Shown one piece after another: positions 21,560 through 33,469 of a stretch of DNA of 64,000 nt. Both the position numbers and the translations under genes were made by a program. Source of the DNA: Gnetum montanum (lineage: Eukaryota > Streptophyta > Gnetopsida > Gnetales > Gnetaceae); contig MNCI01014982.1 in the NCBI GenBank assembly GCA_015680685.1, positions 409,026 through 473,025 on the forward strand, given 5' to 3'. The notes beneath the pieces were generated by a model, which saw only the letters and a program-made list of their open reading frames with translations, searched no databases and was not told where the DNA came from. Position 1 is the stretch's first letter. The number at the start of each line of letters is the position of its first letter.

Positions 21560-23060
21560 TTAGAAATTGGATATTCATCCTCTTTGTTGTCCCATCGCAA
21601 CTAAGATAAATGATCAACAACAACATTCTTGGTGCCTTTACGATCAATCATCATAAGATCAAACTCTTGTAAGATCACAAGCCATCGTATGATGCAAGGG
21701 CTCACCATTGGTTTATTCATTAGGAACTAAATTGCACTATGATCCATATGTACAAATATCTTATAGCCCAATACATAGTGCCTAAATTTTTCTAGTGCAA
21801 ACACCACAGCCACTAACTCTTTTTCCGTTGTGGTGTAGTTGAGTTGTGTACCAATGATACTTTGACTTGCATAGTCGATGTAACAGGGACGTTTTTGGTC
21901 ATCTAACTGTGTAAGTACAGCTCCTAAGGCAAAGTTGGATACATTAGTCATTATGTGGGATGGTTTGGACCAGTCAGGAGCTTGTAGAATAGACGTTTCT
22001 ACAAGCTTCTATTTTAAGGTTTGGAAGGCTAGCTCACATTCCTTGGTCCATTTAAAAGGTACATTCTTCTTCATTAGTTCTACCAAATATTTTACAATCC
22101 TTGAAAAGTTCTCAATGAAGCATCTATAATAGCTAGTATGTCCAAGGAATGATCATATGTCTTTTATAGTTTCAAGTTGCAGAGTGATTCCTTGGATGAC
22201 CTTAATCTTTTTAGGATCTACTTCTATCCCTAGTTGTAAAATCTTGTGCCCTAATACAATGCCCTCTTGGACCATTAAATGGATTTTTTTGCAAATTGAG
22301 TCTTAAGTTGGTTTCTACACATCATTTTAGTACTTGCTATAATCTGTCCAATGCTTGTTCAAAGTCCACTCCATAGGTGGTGAAATTTTCCATAAAGACC
22401 TCCACACCATTTCCTATTTGCTACTGAAAGATACTTAGAACCAAATGTTGAAATGTTGTTGGGGCATTGCACAAGCCAAATGGCATCTACTTATATGCAA
22501 ATGTTTCCCAAGGACTTTGTGAATGTAGTCTTGGCTTAGTATTTTAGTGCTATTTGAATTTGATTATATCCACTATAGACATCCAGAAAACTATAGTAGC
22601 AATGCCCTACAATGGTATCTAAGACTTATTCGACGAATGGCAACGGGAAGTGGTCTTTAAATGTTGCCATGTTTAGTAGCCTAAAGTCTATACACACCAT
22701 TCATTTACCTTCCTTTTTGAACACAATGACTAACGAACTAACCCATTCACTATCAGCAATGGGATAGATAAACCTAGCTTTTAGAAGTTGTTCAATTTCT
22801 TCTTTAACCACTTGCTTAAGCTTTGGGTTTAGTCACCTCTATCGTTATCATCAAAGTTTCATGGACGTGTCAATGTAAATTCTATGTTGGCATATCCTAG
22901 GATCTATTGCAATTAATTCAAGATATGACCAAGTAAAGGCTTTTGACCATTTGTTTACCATTTTTAGCAGTCTTTCTTTTTGTTGAGCGAGCTTAGCATT
23001 AATGATTACCAGTTTTTCATTTTTGATAAATGTATACTCCATATTGGTGGGCAACAGTTT
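21560..23060 (-). pseudogene. Element A reverse transcriptase and RNase H
   Basis: A pre-RT segment at 23,054-22,851 (WSKAFTWSYLELIAIDPRIC) has the non-chromovirus 'kaigWsladlkgisP' pattern. RT blocks follow: KQVVKEEIEQLLKARFIYPI, SLVIVFKKEGK, CIDFRLLNMATFKDHFPLPF and YYSFLDVYSGYNQIQIAL. The active-site block reads VFMENFTTYG at about 22,376-22,405. RNase H lies at 21,951-21,727 (NVSNFALGAVLTQ, YASQSIIGTQLNYTTTEKE, FVHMDHSAI), where the first catalytic Asp position is not Asp. Several stops and at least two frameshifts are present. The lineage is Athila/Tat-type rather than chromovirus. Confidence 0.85.
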
Positions 23061-23449
23061 TAACTCAAGGGGCTTTTACTTGAACTCGTTAAGGATTTCC
23101 AACTTCCCCTAGTTGATATTTTTTATGTCAAAACTTGGAAGTTGGTGACAGACTTACTTTAATGTATCTATGCTATCAATGTAGGTGTATGTCAAGCTCT
23201 CAATTGGTTCCATGCATATAGTTGAATCATTCTCTTGATTAGCTGTCTAGCACTAGGTTCCTTCATATCTTCTGGCTCCTACATATAGGCATCTTTGTAT
23301 GTTAGTTATTGGTGCACACTGGTTGCATGCAAGCAATGTTAAATGTTGTACAAACCAGGACTTCTACACGCAATTACACCATGTGTCACTGTATGTGATG
23401 CATGGAACTTTCTTCTTCTCGATCTTTTCAAATGTATTTTCCTTTGATA

Positions 23450-23800
23450 TTTCTAGGGAAATATCACGTTTTCCTAGGCACACATCAATTGTGCTTAGCC
23501 ATGCTCTTCCCATTATGATTGGGAAGTCCTCCTTACAGTTGTTGACTTAAATCACTAGGAAATCGACTACATATGACCACCCACAAACAGTGGTGACAAT
23601 GTCCTCCACTAGTCCTAATGGGATAGTGATGGACTGGTTGGCCAACTCTAAATGTATGTTACTCTTTCTTAGTGGAGGTAGGTTCTAGGATTTTTACATT
23701 TCTTAAGAGATTAAGTTAACACCAAAACCTAAATCCAAAAGAGCCTTCAAGGTTCATTCCTAGAAATTTGCAAATATATAAGAGGACTTCCAGGATTAGA
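23450..23800 (-). pseudogene. Element A protease region
   Basis: The best-preserved part is DFPIIMGRAWLSTIDVCLG at 23,528-23,472. It corresponds to the conserved C-terminal 'iLGRPWL' strand of retropepsin-like domains. Upstream residues near the expected D-S/T-G motif are frameshifted and I could not find an intact active site. It lies correctly between gag and RT. Confidence 0.6.
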
Positions 23801-24069
23801 GAATTTCCTAGGAAGATATCTAGCTTTAATCTAATCGGTAATTGCATGAGTCAACATGACTATGTGCATTAAGTGCGATCTTTGGTTCGAAGAAAGATTT
23901 GAAGATTTGAATGATGGTGAGGCATTTGGAGAATTTTCCACTTGTGGTTCCAAGGACTTAGTTGGACTATTGGTTCTAAAGAAAGGTCTCTTCCTTATGC
24001 AGTTGTCTAAACCAATAGTAGGTTGAGGGTTGATAGCCCTTGTAGAATTACATTGCTAAGGCTGGGCAA

Positions 24070-26110
24070 GGAGCTCACCCTACATAGCTGGAGTAGGTGG
24101 TAATGGGGCTAAGGGTGGAAGAGGTGTAGTTAGATCATAAGCATAGTATGTTTGTGAAACCTCTCCTCTAGGAGAAGGAGTTCTATAGTGCTCATTTGTT
24201 TGGTAGTGAGACTGAGAAGTAACATGACTAGTAGAGTCATGTTGAGAGATTGGCTGCTGCATGTAGTATCCATATAGGTCAAGTTGATGATAAGGGTACT
24301 GTTGACGTGGTGGTGGCATTCCCCATGATTGTGATGATTTCCACTATTGATACTATTCATTTGATTGTCATGGAGTTCCACTTGGATAATATGTCATGGG
24401 TTGGTGGAACTGTCTTAGGCTACCTTGAGGATAAGGTAACCTTCGGGGTGGTTGCCATCTGTTTAATTGTGGGTTTAGTACATACATCCCAGACTCCTAC
24501 AGATGTGAGATTACTAGGCAACATCCCTTAGGATGGTCATATTGACATATCTCACATTCACTATCATTATCTGTATCTGAATCCACAACCTCTTCAATGA
24601 TGGTAGCTTTGCCCTTACCTTTGTTACGTGCATATTTAGTTTCTTTCTTTTTTCTCCTTTCTCGGTCACTACCTAGTTCCCTAGGCTCCTCTACTATTTT
24701 GAGAATGGATTGAAATCTATTATCTAGGGAGTCCCACATTTGGTCCACCTTTGCTGATACTTCTGATGCAAGTTTTTCAATGGACAAAGTTTTTCTATTC
24801 ACCATCTCTTCAAGTGGTGACTCTTCTTCATCCTCACAAAATCTAACTCCTTTCCTTGAGAGGGAAGGATCTCTATTGTATTCCTCTACACTATCTCTTT
24901 TCCTTAACTCACCTTCCTCCTTGGCAACTTGCTCCAACAATCTTTGTACTTTATGGGCTCTAAGCTTGGATAGTCTTCCTTGGGCATAAGTCCCAAGGGC
25001 TCTTCATCTTTCGTGCCTAAGTCCATCTATGAGATGGCGTAGTTGTTCCCTCTGTGAGTAACCATGGCTAGGGCAATCATGTAATAATACATAATATTGG
25101 TCTATGATAGCATCCAAGGGTTCATGTCCTCCTTATTTCCATCCTTGAATTTGCTTTCGTAGGTTGGACACTCTAGAGTACATTTGATACTTATCATTGA
25201 ACAGTTCTAACATGGTACTCCATTGGCAAATGGATTCTGGTTCTAAGGACCAGTACCAGCTTTCTGCTTCCTTGATTAGTGTCCATGAAAACAACTTGAG
25301 TTTTTGCCACTTTTTTTCTATGTTTTACAAGACACATCCATTGTGAAATGTTTGAAAATGATTTTGAGTATCAGTGTTGTATCCTCCTTCAAATTGTGGG
25401 ATATTGTTCATGTCTAATCTTTTGATCCTGCTATCTTTTTGGTGCCTTGTTGGGATTCTAACAACCTTAGTTGTATCAAGCATACTTCAGGTAGCAAGTA
25501 GGGGTTCATCGTGATCGTATTCTCTATAGCATCTATGATGCCTATGTTGTTCCCTACTCTCCCTCCTTTCGTGGTGTGTTTCTCTAGAATTCCCTCATCC
25601 CTTTCCCAATTTTTTTGTCTATTATTCCTATTTTGCCTACCATTATCCTTAGGGTCTTTCCCTCTACAAATGCATTTTGATCTTGAAGGAGAGGGGGAAG
25701 GAAATGATGGAGGTGAAGAGGGAGGAGGACTGTCACCATGATAGTGCCTACTACCTTCTCTTCAGTGGTCATGACATCAATCACAGTTATGATCAAAATG
25801 TCCATCTTTGTCATGTGTTCATGTTCCTTTTTTGGAACCTTTATGTCCATTGGTACTAGAATCCAAGTTATGGATAGTTGAGTGAAGATTCTGATACACA
25901 ACCCCTTGACCAAAGTTAATGGGAGGAACATCATTTTGTGAAAGACCTCCTAAGGCAGGTTCACCACCCTCATTTTTACCTATGACATATCAGACATCCT
26001 GTGACTACTTCCCCTTCATAGATTTATGATGTCTCTCCTGTTGTAAGTTCCTTTGACATTGTGCCTCTGTGGATCGATACTCTCTTGAGTCATGTTCATG
26101 CACAACGTAC
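24070..26110 (-). pseudogene. gag: Element A gag
   Basis: Gag starts near ATGACTCAAGAGAG at about 26,100 on the minus strand. It continues through a Ser/Pro/His-rich N-terminal part (SPPPSSPSFPSPSPSR near 25,700), a capsid-like region at about 25,400-25,050, and a charged region at 24,940-24,497 (LEQVAKEEGELRKRDSVEEY, KKETKYARNKGKGKA). That region ends in a compact CCHC-like knuckle, CEICQYDHPKGCC. A Pro/Gln/Tyr-rich C-terminal tail follows (24,319-24,080). It aligns with the gags of C and D at the knuckle (ICLYDHPKG in D). Stops and frameshifts throughout. Confidence 0.75.
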
Positions 26111-26517
26111 TCTGCTTGTAAGTGCTACATTCCAATTCATGTGAGAGCATAAAGAAGCATGCTTGGGATTGAATGATTGAGAGGTAACATTATGTTACCT
26201 TCTAAATCACACCAACACAGTTGTTCATCCCGGTGAAGGATAAAGGTAAATTTTGGTATATACTCATCGAGATGAACGTATACCATACAAAACTATTGGG
26301 GCACTGGTGGCTCATCATGTGTACTCTGCCTCCAATTATTCGTTGTGTTAGACTTAGGTAGTGAAACACTCTTATAAGAATAAGGAGAAATGATTAATTC
26401 TTTAGTATGTGATATTTTTATCTTCTCTTTTCTAATAATTTTAAGATAACCAACCCTAAGGATTTGTTCCAATGATGGGAAGATTCCTAAGTTTTAATTA
26501 GCACACAAACAACAAAG

Positions 26518-26535
26518 TCCCTGACAATGGTGCCA
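26518..26535 (-). other. Element A primer-binding site (tRNA-Asp type)
   Basis: On the minus strand TGGCACCATTGTCAGGGA directly follows the 5' LTR (1-nt spacer). It differs from the Athila-type tRNA-Asp complement TGGCGCCGTTGCCGGGGA at four positions, all G-to-A or C-to-T, as expected from decay of CpG/CpHpG sites. Confidence 0.75.
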
Positions 26536-26536
26536 A

Positions 26537-27382
26537 CGATGAGTGGTGAGGTACCCCTATGCTCAACCATACGAATACAAGCATTACGCATGATCCGGTC
26601 AAACTCCAAGGACTAAGTTCTTATGTGCCTTCATAGAGCAAGGACGGGTTAGGTGATCATTGTCTTCCCAAGCTTACTCATATGGAATGATTGTATGGTT
26701 AAGTAAACTTGAGGTATCTGATTTTTATGATTTTTTATGTTTTATGTCCTAGTGCTAAAGAGGGAAGAAGTGAATTAATTGAATAACTAATTTAAATTAA
26801 CTATTCAGCTAGGTCCTAACTAGTCCTAACACTAGCATCTATTCCCACATTTTGTACACATCCTAAACTAGTGCAACACTACTGGGATTAGCAAACACTA
26901 ATCGTTATTGGGTTGTCAAGTGTTCCACCCAAGCTCAAAGTGGTTGTACTAAGTTCGCTTTCTTGTGAAAATTAATGAATCAATAAAAGCAACATTAATT
27001 AACTAATGAAAGCATTAAATAACTATAAATAACATTAAGGGTAAGAGATAAGCTATTCTGAATGCTGCAAGATTTATCACAAAGTTCATCTTTACTTCTG
27101 GACACAAGGTGTGCTCAGGTACACTATTCTTGAATAAAGATCTGTTTGCTTTATGACTCCTACTACGGGCACTCAAAAATAATTCCAACTCTAAGAGGGA
27201 GGAACTGCAAGAGTTCAGGTAAGGGACTAAGAAATAACTACCAAACCAAGTGTGCCCATATATTATTTATAGGCAATGAGATAGGTCCAAATATCGGATG
27301 TCTAATATCGCATGGCAAGATCCGATATCGTGGACCCGATATCATGGACACGATATTGCAACCCCGATATCATGGCTCATCA
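26537..27382 (-). repeat. Element A 5' LTR with promoter array
   Basis: 846 bp, starting (minus strand) TGATGAGCC and ending ...CTCATCG at the primer-binding site. U3 is short: GATATC-type hexamers at plus coordinates 27,290, 27,304, 27,324, 27,338, 27,352 and 27,366 (steps 14, 20, 14, 14, 14), then a TATA box CTATAAATAATA (27,261-27,272) only about 110 bp from the LTR start. Flanked on the right by ACAAG, the second copy of the target duplication. Confidence 0.88.
27290..27371 (-). promoter_or_regulatory. 14-bp-phased GATATC array (element A 5' LTR U3)
   Basis: Six AATATC/GATATC/GATATT hexamers lie in a tandem 14-bp unit of about CCGATATCATGGAC, with one 20-bp step between the second and third from the TATA side. 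Position just upstream of the LTR TATA box suggests an enhancer or upstream activating element. AATATC resembles the core of the plant evening element and GATA-type sites, but the binding factor is unknown. Spacing is identical in the A 3' LTR and both D LTRs. Confidence 0.7.
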
Positions 27383-27387
27383 ACAAG

Positions 27388-27898
27388 GTAATACAACTTT
27401 TTGTTAGACACCTCTAATTTCTAGTATATGTCTTGGAACACACTTTCAAAGGTTCATTGTCTCTTTCCTAATCTTGGTTTTTTATAATGATATTTTTTGT
27501 CTCTAGTTTTACCTAGATTTACTTGAGATCTATTATTCTTGCATTTTTCCTCTTGATTTATACATGTTTATCAATATATTTGTTTTCTTTTTGCATTTTG
27601 TTACATATTTCTCTAGTTCCAATTGTGTTTCCACATTATGCTATGTTTTCCCTTTTTTAGCATTTTCTATTAGCTATTCTACATGTGTAAATCCTTTTTT
27701 CTTAACACTCACTAATGTTAGTAAAATGTCTAACTTGGATTTCTTGATTCATCCTTCAATCCCTAAGTTCCATTTTGATTTAGGAAAGATTATTTAAAAG
27801 GTTATGCTTCTTAGACTATTTGGTGATGATGAACTACTTGGCTTAGTTCTCATGTTAGGTTGTGTCAGTCTCTATTTGTCATAACGATTCCTACCACA
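27388..27898 (+). repeat. Element B 5' LTR, right part
   Basis: Continues B's LTR after element A: GTAATAC... here against GGTAATTTAGC at 50,836, then CACCTCTAATTTCTAGTA/TGCCTCTAATCTCTGGTA and so on, to CGATTCCTACCACA. The primer-binding-site candidate follows about 7 nt later. Confidence 0.8.
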
Positions 27899-27905
27899 AT
27901 ATCTT

Positions 27906-27922
27906 TGGTGCTAGAAGGAGGG
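27906..27922 (+). other. Element B primer-binding-site candidate
   Basis: TGGTGCTAGAAGGAGGG follows the end of the 5' LTR and is a well-known type of sequence at this position in plant Tat-lineage elements (TGGCGCTAGAAGGAGGG-like). I have not identified the complementary tRNA. Confidence 0.5.
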
Positions 27923-28290
27923 TCTCCATAGAAGTAAAAATTTTCTAGGATCATTCTTTGTTCTAGCTTTGTTATAGTTTCAATGTTTTCTTATGTTTTT
28001 CTACTCCTTTTTCCATTTCTACTAAGTATTATTGATGTTAGATCAATGCATCGACATCACATTTTTTACCTTTATGACCTTTACATCATTTTCTAAATAG
28101 TTTTAATTACTAACTCTTTTTTAATGTGTCATAGAAAAACATTTAATATCACATTAAAAAAGTTTTATTTTGACATTTTCTACAAAATCAAGATTTTTAT
28201 CTTTTGTTTCAAGTGTAAACTTATTTTCAAGGATAAGCCAACACACTAAAAATAGTCTTGTGAATTCATAGAATCTCACTGATCATTGCT

Positions 28291-29126
28291 ATGGCTTTAT
28301 CATCTACTTCATGTATCTCTAAAATCCAAAATCTGCTTGATCTCAATAGGAATTTAACCTTTTTAAGTAAACTTAGCTTGAAAAACTACAAGGTATCCTA
28401 TGCTAAACAAGAGCTTGGCTATGACTTGACTATTGATGTGCTCAAACTTATCGAAAAGTATGAGCAAGTTCATAATCTACCACCTTCCCTTCTTGATCAT
28501 AATCATCCCATTGATCTTGATGATGAGTAAGCCAAGGATTTGGTAGATTTCATTATTTAAGAAGAGAAGATACAAGAGAAATTTTATCTACAAATTAAAG
28601 AAGCCAAGATGAAGAGCATCCCAGATCAACCTCTTAGTTCTCATGTTACTTTTAGGACAAGTAGTGCTACTTTTGATTCTAACATCTCTTCACAACTAGG
28701 GAACTTAACAATAGTAACCCCTACTCTCATCACATTCATCATGTTGACATCTTGGCTACTTAAAGTAGTGAACCTGCATTTGTTCTATTCTCTGTCTGCT
28801 AAACCGTTTAGTCTACCTGTTACTACTACTCCATACTTCTATCTTTTTTCATCTAATAATGTCAATAACCCTCACTCCATCTTTTAGTCATTAGTTTTAC
28901 TCTTTGGAATTAATTTTTATTTTATCCCTCAATCTCAACCCATTGTGCCTCCATTTCAGCAATTTTTATTATCTACTCTTTCTTCATAGCCCTTTAGTGT
29001 TCCAAAAGCCATAGGTGCTTTTCCTTTTCCTATATACCTATCCAACCTAGTTTCTTTGGGTATACCTACTCCAAATCTAAGGTGGTCCATGCTTGATTTG
29101 TCTCCTTTTCAAACTTCCTCACAAGT
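28291..29126 (+). pseudogene. gag: Element B gag, N-terminal part
   Basis: Starts ATGGCTTTATCATC at 28,291 and stays open for 79 codons (ISKIQNLLDLNRNLTFLSK, YDLTIDVLKLIEKYEQVHN), then continues with stops through DQPLSSHVTF and a Ser/Thr/Pro-rich hydrophobic linker (FPFPIYLSNLVSLGIPTP near 29,050). It is homologous to B0 gag at 15.93 and 51.4 kb. Interrupted at 29,126 by element C; resumes at 39,376. Confidence 0.75.
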
Positions 29127-30020
29127 TTATGAGAAGTGAGGTACCCCTACATCCAATTATACAAATCAGAAACATTCACATGTGATCTAGTCAAATTCAA
29201 TGGATGGGACCAATTGCACATCTAAATCATTATGCTTTGATTGCAATTTGCTATCTTCCCACTTCGACTAGTGGTAGGTTTGTCATGTATGGTTTAGTCC
29301 AAAGTGAGGCATATGATTGATCTTTCCTAACCCTATGCTTCTCCTAATGACAATAAAGAGCTACATTAATTAAGTTAATAAACAATGGAAAGTAAAATCT
29401 AAACTAGCCTACTTGCAATGAGTATTTATTCCTACTCATTCACACATTCCTTAGACTTTGTGTAACTACCATTGGGATTACCAAGCATATGTCACTAGGC
29501 TTACCAAATGATACAGTGCTAGGTTACCAAGTAATTGCACTTAAGCACTCGTGATTAGTTGTACTCATTTTGCTTAATGACAAAAATCATAAATAGCAAT
29601 TCATGGTAACATTAACTAAATAAAATAGTAAATGATTAAAAAAATTAAATAATTGAAAGTGATAATAAATCTAAGTGGGTGCTGAAATGATGGAAGTAAT
29701 CTCGATCATTTTTTCTGATCATGAAACATGTTCAAGTATGTCACACTCGAATAAGGAAGTTGTACAATCACAAACATCATTCTACGAGCATGCACTAGGA
29801 ATAACAAAACTTGGAATTACAAAGCTATGAGAAACTATCTAAAATCTAACAACAAAACTATGTTCCAACTGTGCACCCAAGTGTTGTATTTATAGGCTAG
29901 CATAGAAGAGACAATATTAGATATTCGACATTATTTCTTGGAATCCAATATCGCATATCCAATATCGAGGCTCTAATATCAGGTATCTAATATTGGAGCT
30001 AACAAAATCATGACTCATCA
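29127..30020 (-). repeat. Element C 3' LTR
   Basis: 894 bp. Left end TTATGAGAAGTGAGGTACCCC (first TG mutated), right end GACTCATCA. TATA region TATTTATAGGC at 29,888. Hexamers AATATC at 29,947, 29,961, 29,975 and AATATT at 29,989 keep the 14-bp phase; those nearer the TATA box have drifted. Matches the right LTR in the non-nested parts. Confidence 0.85.
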
Positions 30021-30034
30021 TACCTTCACAACTA
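30021..30034 (-). other. Element C polypurine tract (decayed)
   Basis: AGTTGTGAAGGTA on the minus strand, equivalent to AGTCATGGGGGTA of element D. Confidence 0.5.
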
Positions 30035-30204
30035 AATGAAAACTCATCCTCAAGTTAAACAAAATGAGGAATAAGTTCTTTACAAAATATTAGGAAGGTA
30101 TGAAATTATTGACTGACTCAAACAAAAAAATAAATTAGCTCTTACATGCCATAGTGGTGTTTTACAAAAATTTGGACTTAATATTACAAGACACAAAATT
30201 GGGG

Positions 30205-32916
30205 AAGGTCATGTAGTTCTTGGAGGTGGTGGCTCCTCCATCAGTCTCTTCCTTTTGTCACTAGGCTTTTGAAATTTGTAGCAGTTGAGTAGTGCCTGCA
30301 ACTTCTCTTCTTCTATCCTTGGATCATGTACTGTCTAGGTAGCTATATCAATGTGTGTTGGTGCTGGTATGTCCCAAGGACATAGCAGCTATGGAAACAT
30401 TTTTTTGTCCTTCATGTACTAGGATACAATCTATCATCATTCCTCTTCAAAGGCCCTAGCCTTTTCTTTCAACTCATGATATGTTGTTAGCTAGGTTTGA
30501 AGCAACATCTTTCTTTCCATGGTAGTGAGCTTTGATCACCTAAAGTTCTAGGTTTGCTATATGAATTTTCTGCAAAGCAACTTTTTTTTCTACAAACTCT
30601 TTCTCATATAATGTGTAGGTGGTTACTACCTATAGCTCTAATTCATTTCTAGGCCAACCTACAATTAACATGGAAAGGTTGATGTATTGAAGGTTAGTCA
30701 ACGCCATGTATTCTTTTAAGTCCTTAATCTTTAGGTCTATATTCTTCATTTTTTCTTGTTAGACCAAGGCATAACTATCCAAGATGGGTTGCCAATCAAG
30801 ATTTTGCATTGACATGGATCTGATGTGGGTTTTGGCCATTTGTATTTCCTTTCCTTTGATCTACTTGTACATGCCTACTTGGTTCCAAAATTATTCTTTC
30901 ATATTTTTATGTTTTTTGGCCTCATTCTTCCATGCAGTTATTTCAATTGTAGACTATTATTGAATTGCACAAACCTACTCCATTGAGAGGATTCTATATT
31001 TTTTAGCCAATCTACTGATATCTTGGTTGACCTTCATCAATTATTCTCTCAACTAATAAACACTTTTCTCTAGAACATTCTTTTACTTTTCTATGGTGGT
31101 AAACCTTGAGTTTTTTGTAGCAAGTTGTTTATTTTCTTCTTGGATGGTGGTCAGTGCCTTCTTATGGGCATAGCATTGTGCCTTAGTAGCAAAGGTGTTC
31201 TAGATTACCTTCTCCTTCTCTTGCTCAGTAGCTTTGTTCTCTTTGATCAATTTTCTTAGCTACTCTATTCTAAATTGATCCATCTGGTTAGGCAAAACAA
31301 ACTAGGTAGGGTCCCATCTTTCAGCTCTTAGGATGACCAACTATTGTTGCAAAAATTTCACCTCTGCTTCTACATGTTCCACCTTGGTCTCAGCCATGAC
31401 CAACGTTCCATTAGTGATAATGAAATCTAATGGTTTTACAGTGACATCACTGGGGATGTTAGATAGGGTGGTCATTACTTATCTTATTTGCAGCAATTGA
31501 TCTAACACATCCTCATGGATTGTAGGATTCATTGAAGTCCTAGCAAGCATTTGTGCATTTTTGATCCTAGTCAAATCTATTGAAGGCACAACAAACACAT
31601 TGAAAGACTCCTTAATGTGATCTATTATCACCTCTACTACATTCAATGCATCCTAATGTTGCATGAAGACTACTGTGGCACCTTCACCTACCTCAAGCAT
31701 CACCTAAAAGGATGTAGTGTTACTAGATATTTGACGTGACCACTAGGATTCTCCTCCTAATTGTAGTAAAATATATCCCCTTGTTGGATCGGTTGAAATA
31801 GTGGGCTGCACAACATCATTGATGACTTTGAAGAGGTTTGACTCATCTATGCTCCCCTAGCTAAGTGTTTCAGCAAAATTTTGTAAATGGCTCATTGTAG
31901 GCCTATAGTCTTGTGGTGGTAGTGGTGGAACTTATGGCTCACGATGTTGTTTGGGTTATTGTTATACTTCTTTTTCTAGTTCTACTTCCTTTTCTTATTC
32001 TTGTTCCTCATCAAGGTTTTTTCTTATTTAGTGAAGGAAACATTTTGAGCCCTCCTATGGACATCATTTATATATCCTAGGATTCCAGCATGCTTACATA
32101 GCTTCCTAATGAGGTAAGGGAATATAATTATGGCCTTCCCTTCCTTCTTTTCTTCAAACCACCTCTAAATTTCTATGCAATATAACTAAGGAAGGTTGGT
32201 CATGTTTTTGTCCATTATTATGGCACTTCCCCTGGCTACATACATGGAGATGTTGTTGAGCCCTTTGGTGGGGAAGAGGTGATATGTTCCTATCTTGAAA
32301 CAGGTTCTCTCTTCTAGTATCAATTCATTATATGTCTTATCTTCTTTGTTGTAGACCCACTTAAGCCATAGTTTCTTGGTGTTGTAGCTAAACCTTGTGG
32401 ACAAATGGGCTAACTTAGCCCCCTCATTTGGCAAATTTAGAGCTTTAGTAGTTACTTTGATTGAGAATGAAACAGTGACTCTACAAATGTTAACAGTGGT
32501 TCCCTCCTCCTTATTGTACCAGAATTGGTAGGTTTAACCAAGGTACCATTCACCACTATCTTAAAGGATGGGCCATAGAGGTGATGACTGGAGTTACATC
32601 TAAACTGATTCAAGAGTGAATGCCATGAATGGTCAAAGTTCATCTCCATGATGTTTGTGGTCAACATAGATTTTTCTTGAATGACCTTAAGGCATTCCAT
32701 GAACAACATGAGTCATTTTTCCTACATGGAAGCTTGTGGTTCCATGGCCTCTTCTTGGACCAACTACCCAGTAACAGGAGCCTCTTGATGGATGCTGAAT
32801 GATTGGGCCTCCTATTCCTTGTGCTCCAAATTCTCGCCTTGTTGGCCCCTACCACCTCTTGTGCATTTGGCTATTCCCTAAGAAAGTCCTTCATGTGCTC
32901 TTCTTTTTAGGGCCAT
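30205..32916 (-). pseudogene. Element C ORF X (decayed copy)
   Basis: Homologous over its whole length (about 2.7 kb) to ORF X of element D. It starts ATGGCC at 32,916 as in D (58,405) and ends near the shared GGAGGAGCCAC at about 30,205. Recognisable segments: 32,709-32,452 (SWHSLLNQFRCNSSHHLYGPS, then a VVNGTLVKP block) and 32,434-32,186 (LAHLSTRFSYNTKKLWLKW, EDKTYNELILEERTCFKIG, MYVARGSAIIMDKNM). The C-terminal half is a Glu/Lys/Gln-rich coil-forming region now full of stops. Function unknown; see the entry for D. Confidence 0.7.
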
Positions 32917-33469
32917 CTGCAATCAATCAAGGATCATATGTTACTAAGGTGTTGTTATTTATCATTAACAAGTTTATACCTTACTCATTTCCTTAGTCGT
33001 ATTAAGTTCTTTTATTTCATATGATTTTAGAGTTAGAAAAATTTTTAGAAAAATGCCCAAAAAGTGTTTATCTTCTTTTATGACCTTTCAAAATTGATTC
33101 CTTTTCCCATATGTATGACTTATTATGATAGTTGTGGTCCCTTGGATGGAAAAATTAAGGTTTTTGGCATTAATACGATTGATTTTTCATTATAATGATT
33201 AAGGTTTTTAATACTCTTTCCCTTATAATATCTTTTGGATGATAGCAAATTTTGATAAATCAGTGTAATTTTTCCACACAAGCACCCCCCATGCCTAACT
33301 TGAATACTCCGAGTTCAAACAAGTTCAAACAACATGGAAATTAGAATGGTAAAGAGCCAAATATCATAAGTAGAAGTTGGTTGCACTAGGCTCTATGTTG
33401 TGAGAGAAAATTTTTTAAAAAAATCCCCTAGTGGTAAATGAAGAGAATAGATTTTTGGGCACCATAGGT

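Larger units (their letters stand above)
17400..27382 (-). mobile_element. Element A: Athila-like Ty3/gypsy, gag-pol form
   Basis: A full-structure minus-strand element of 9,983 bp: 5' LTR 26,537-27,382, tRNA-Asp-like primer-binding site, gag, protease, RT, RNase H, integrase, a 2-kb spacer, polypurine tract and 3' LTR 17,400-18,245. Both LTRs are 846 bp. Target duplication: ACAGG (17,395-17,399) and ACAAG (27,383-27,387), one mismatch. Removing the element restores a continuous LTR of B matching the undisturbed homologue around 50,832-50,836. All coding regions carry stops and frameshifts. Unlike relatives C and D, it has pol but no 3' ORF X. Confidence 0.88.

Noticed and set aside
25584-25934. 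Minus-strand 116-codon frame in element A
   Set aside because: Out of frame with gag; the neighbouring frame gives the Ser/Pro-rich Gag sequence.
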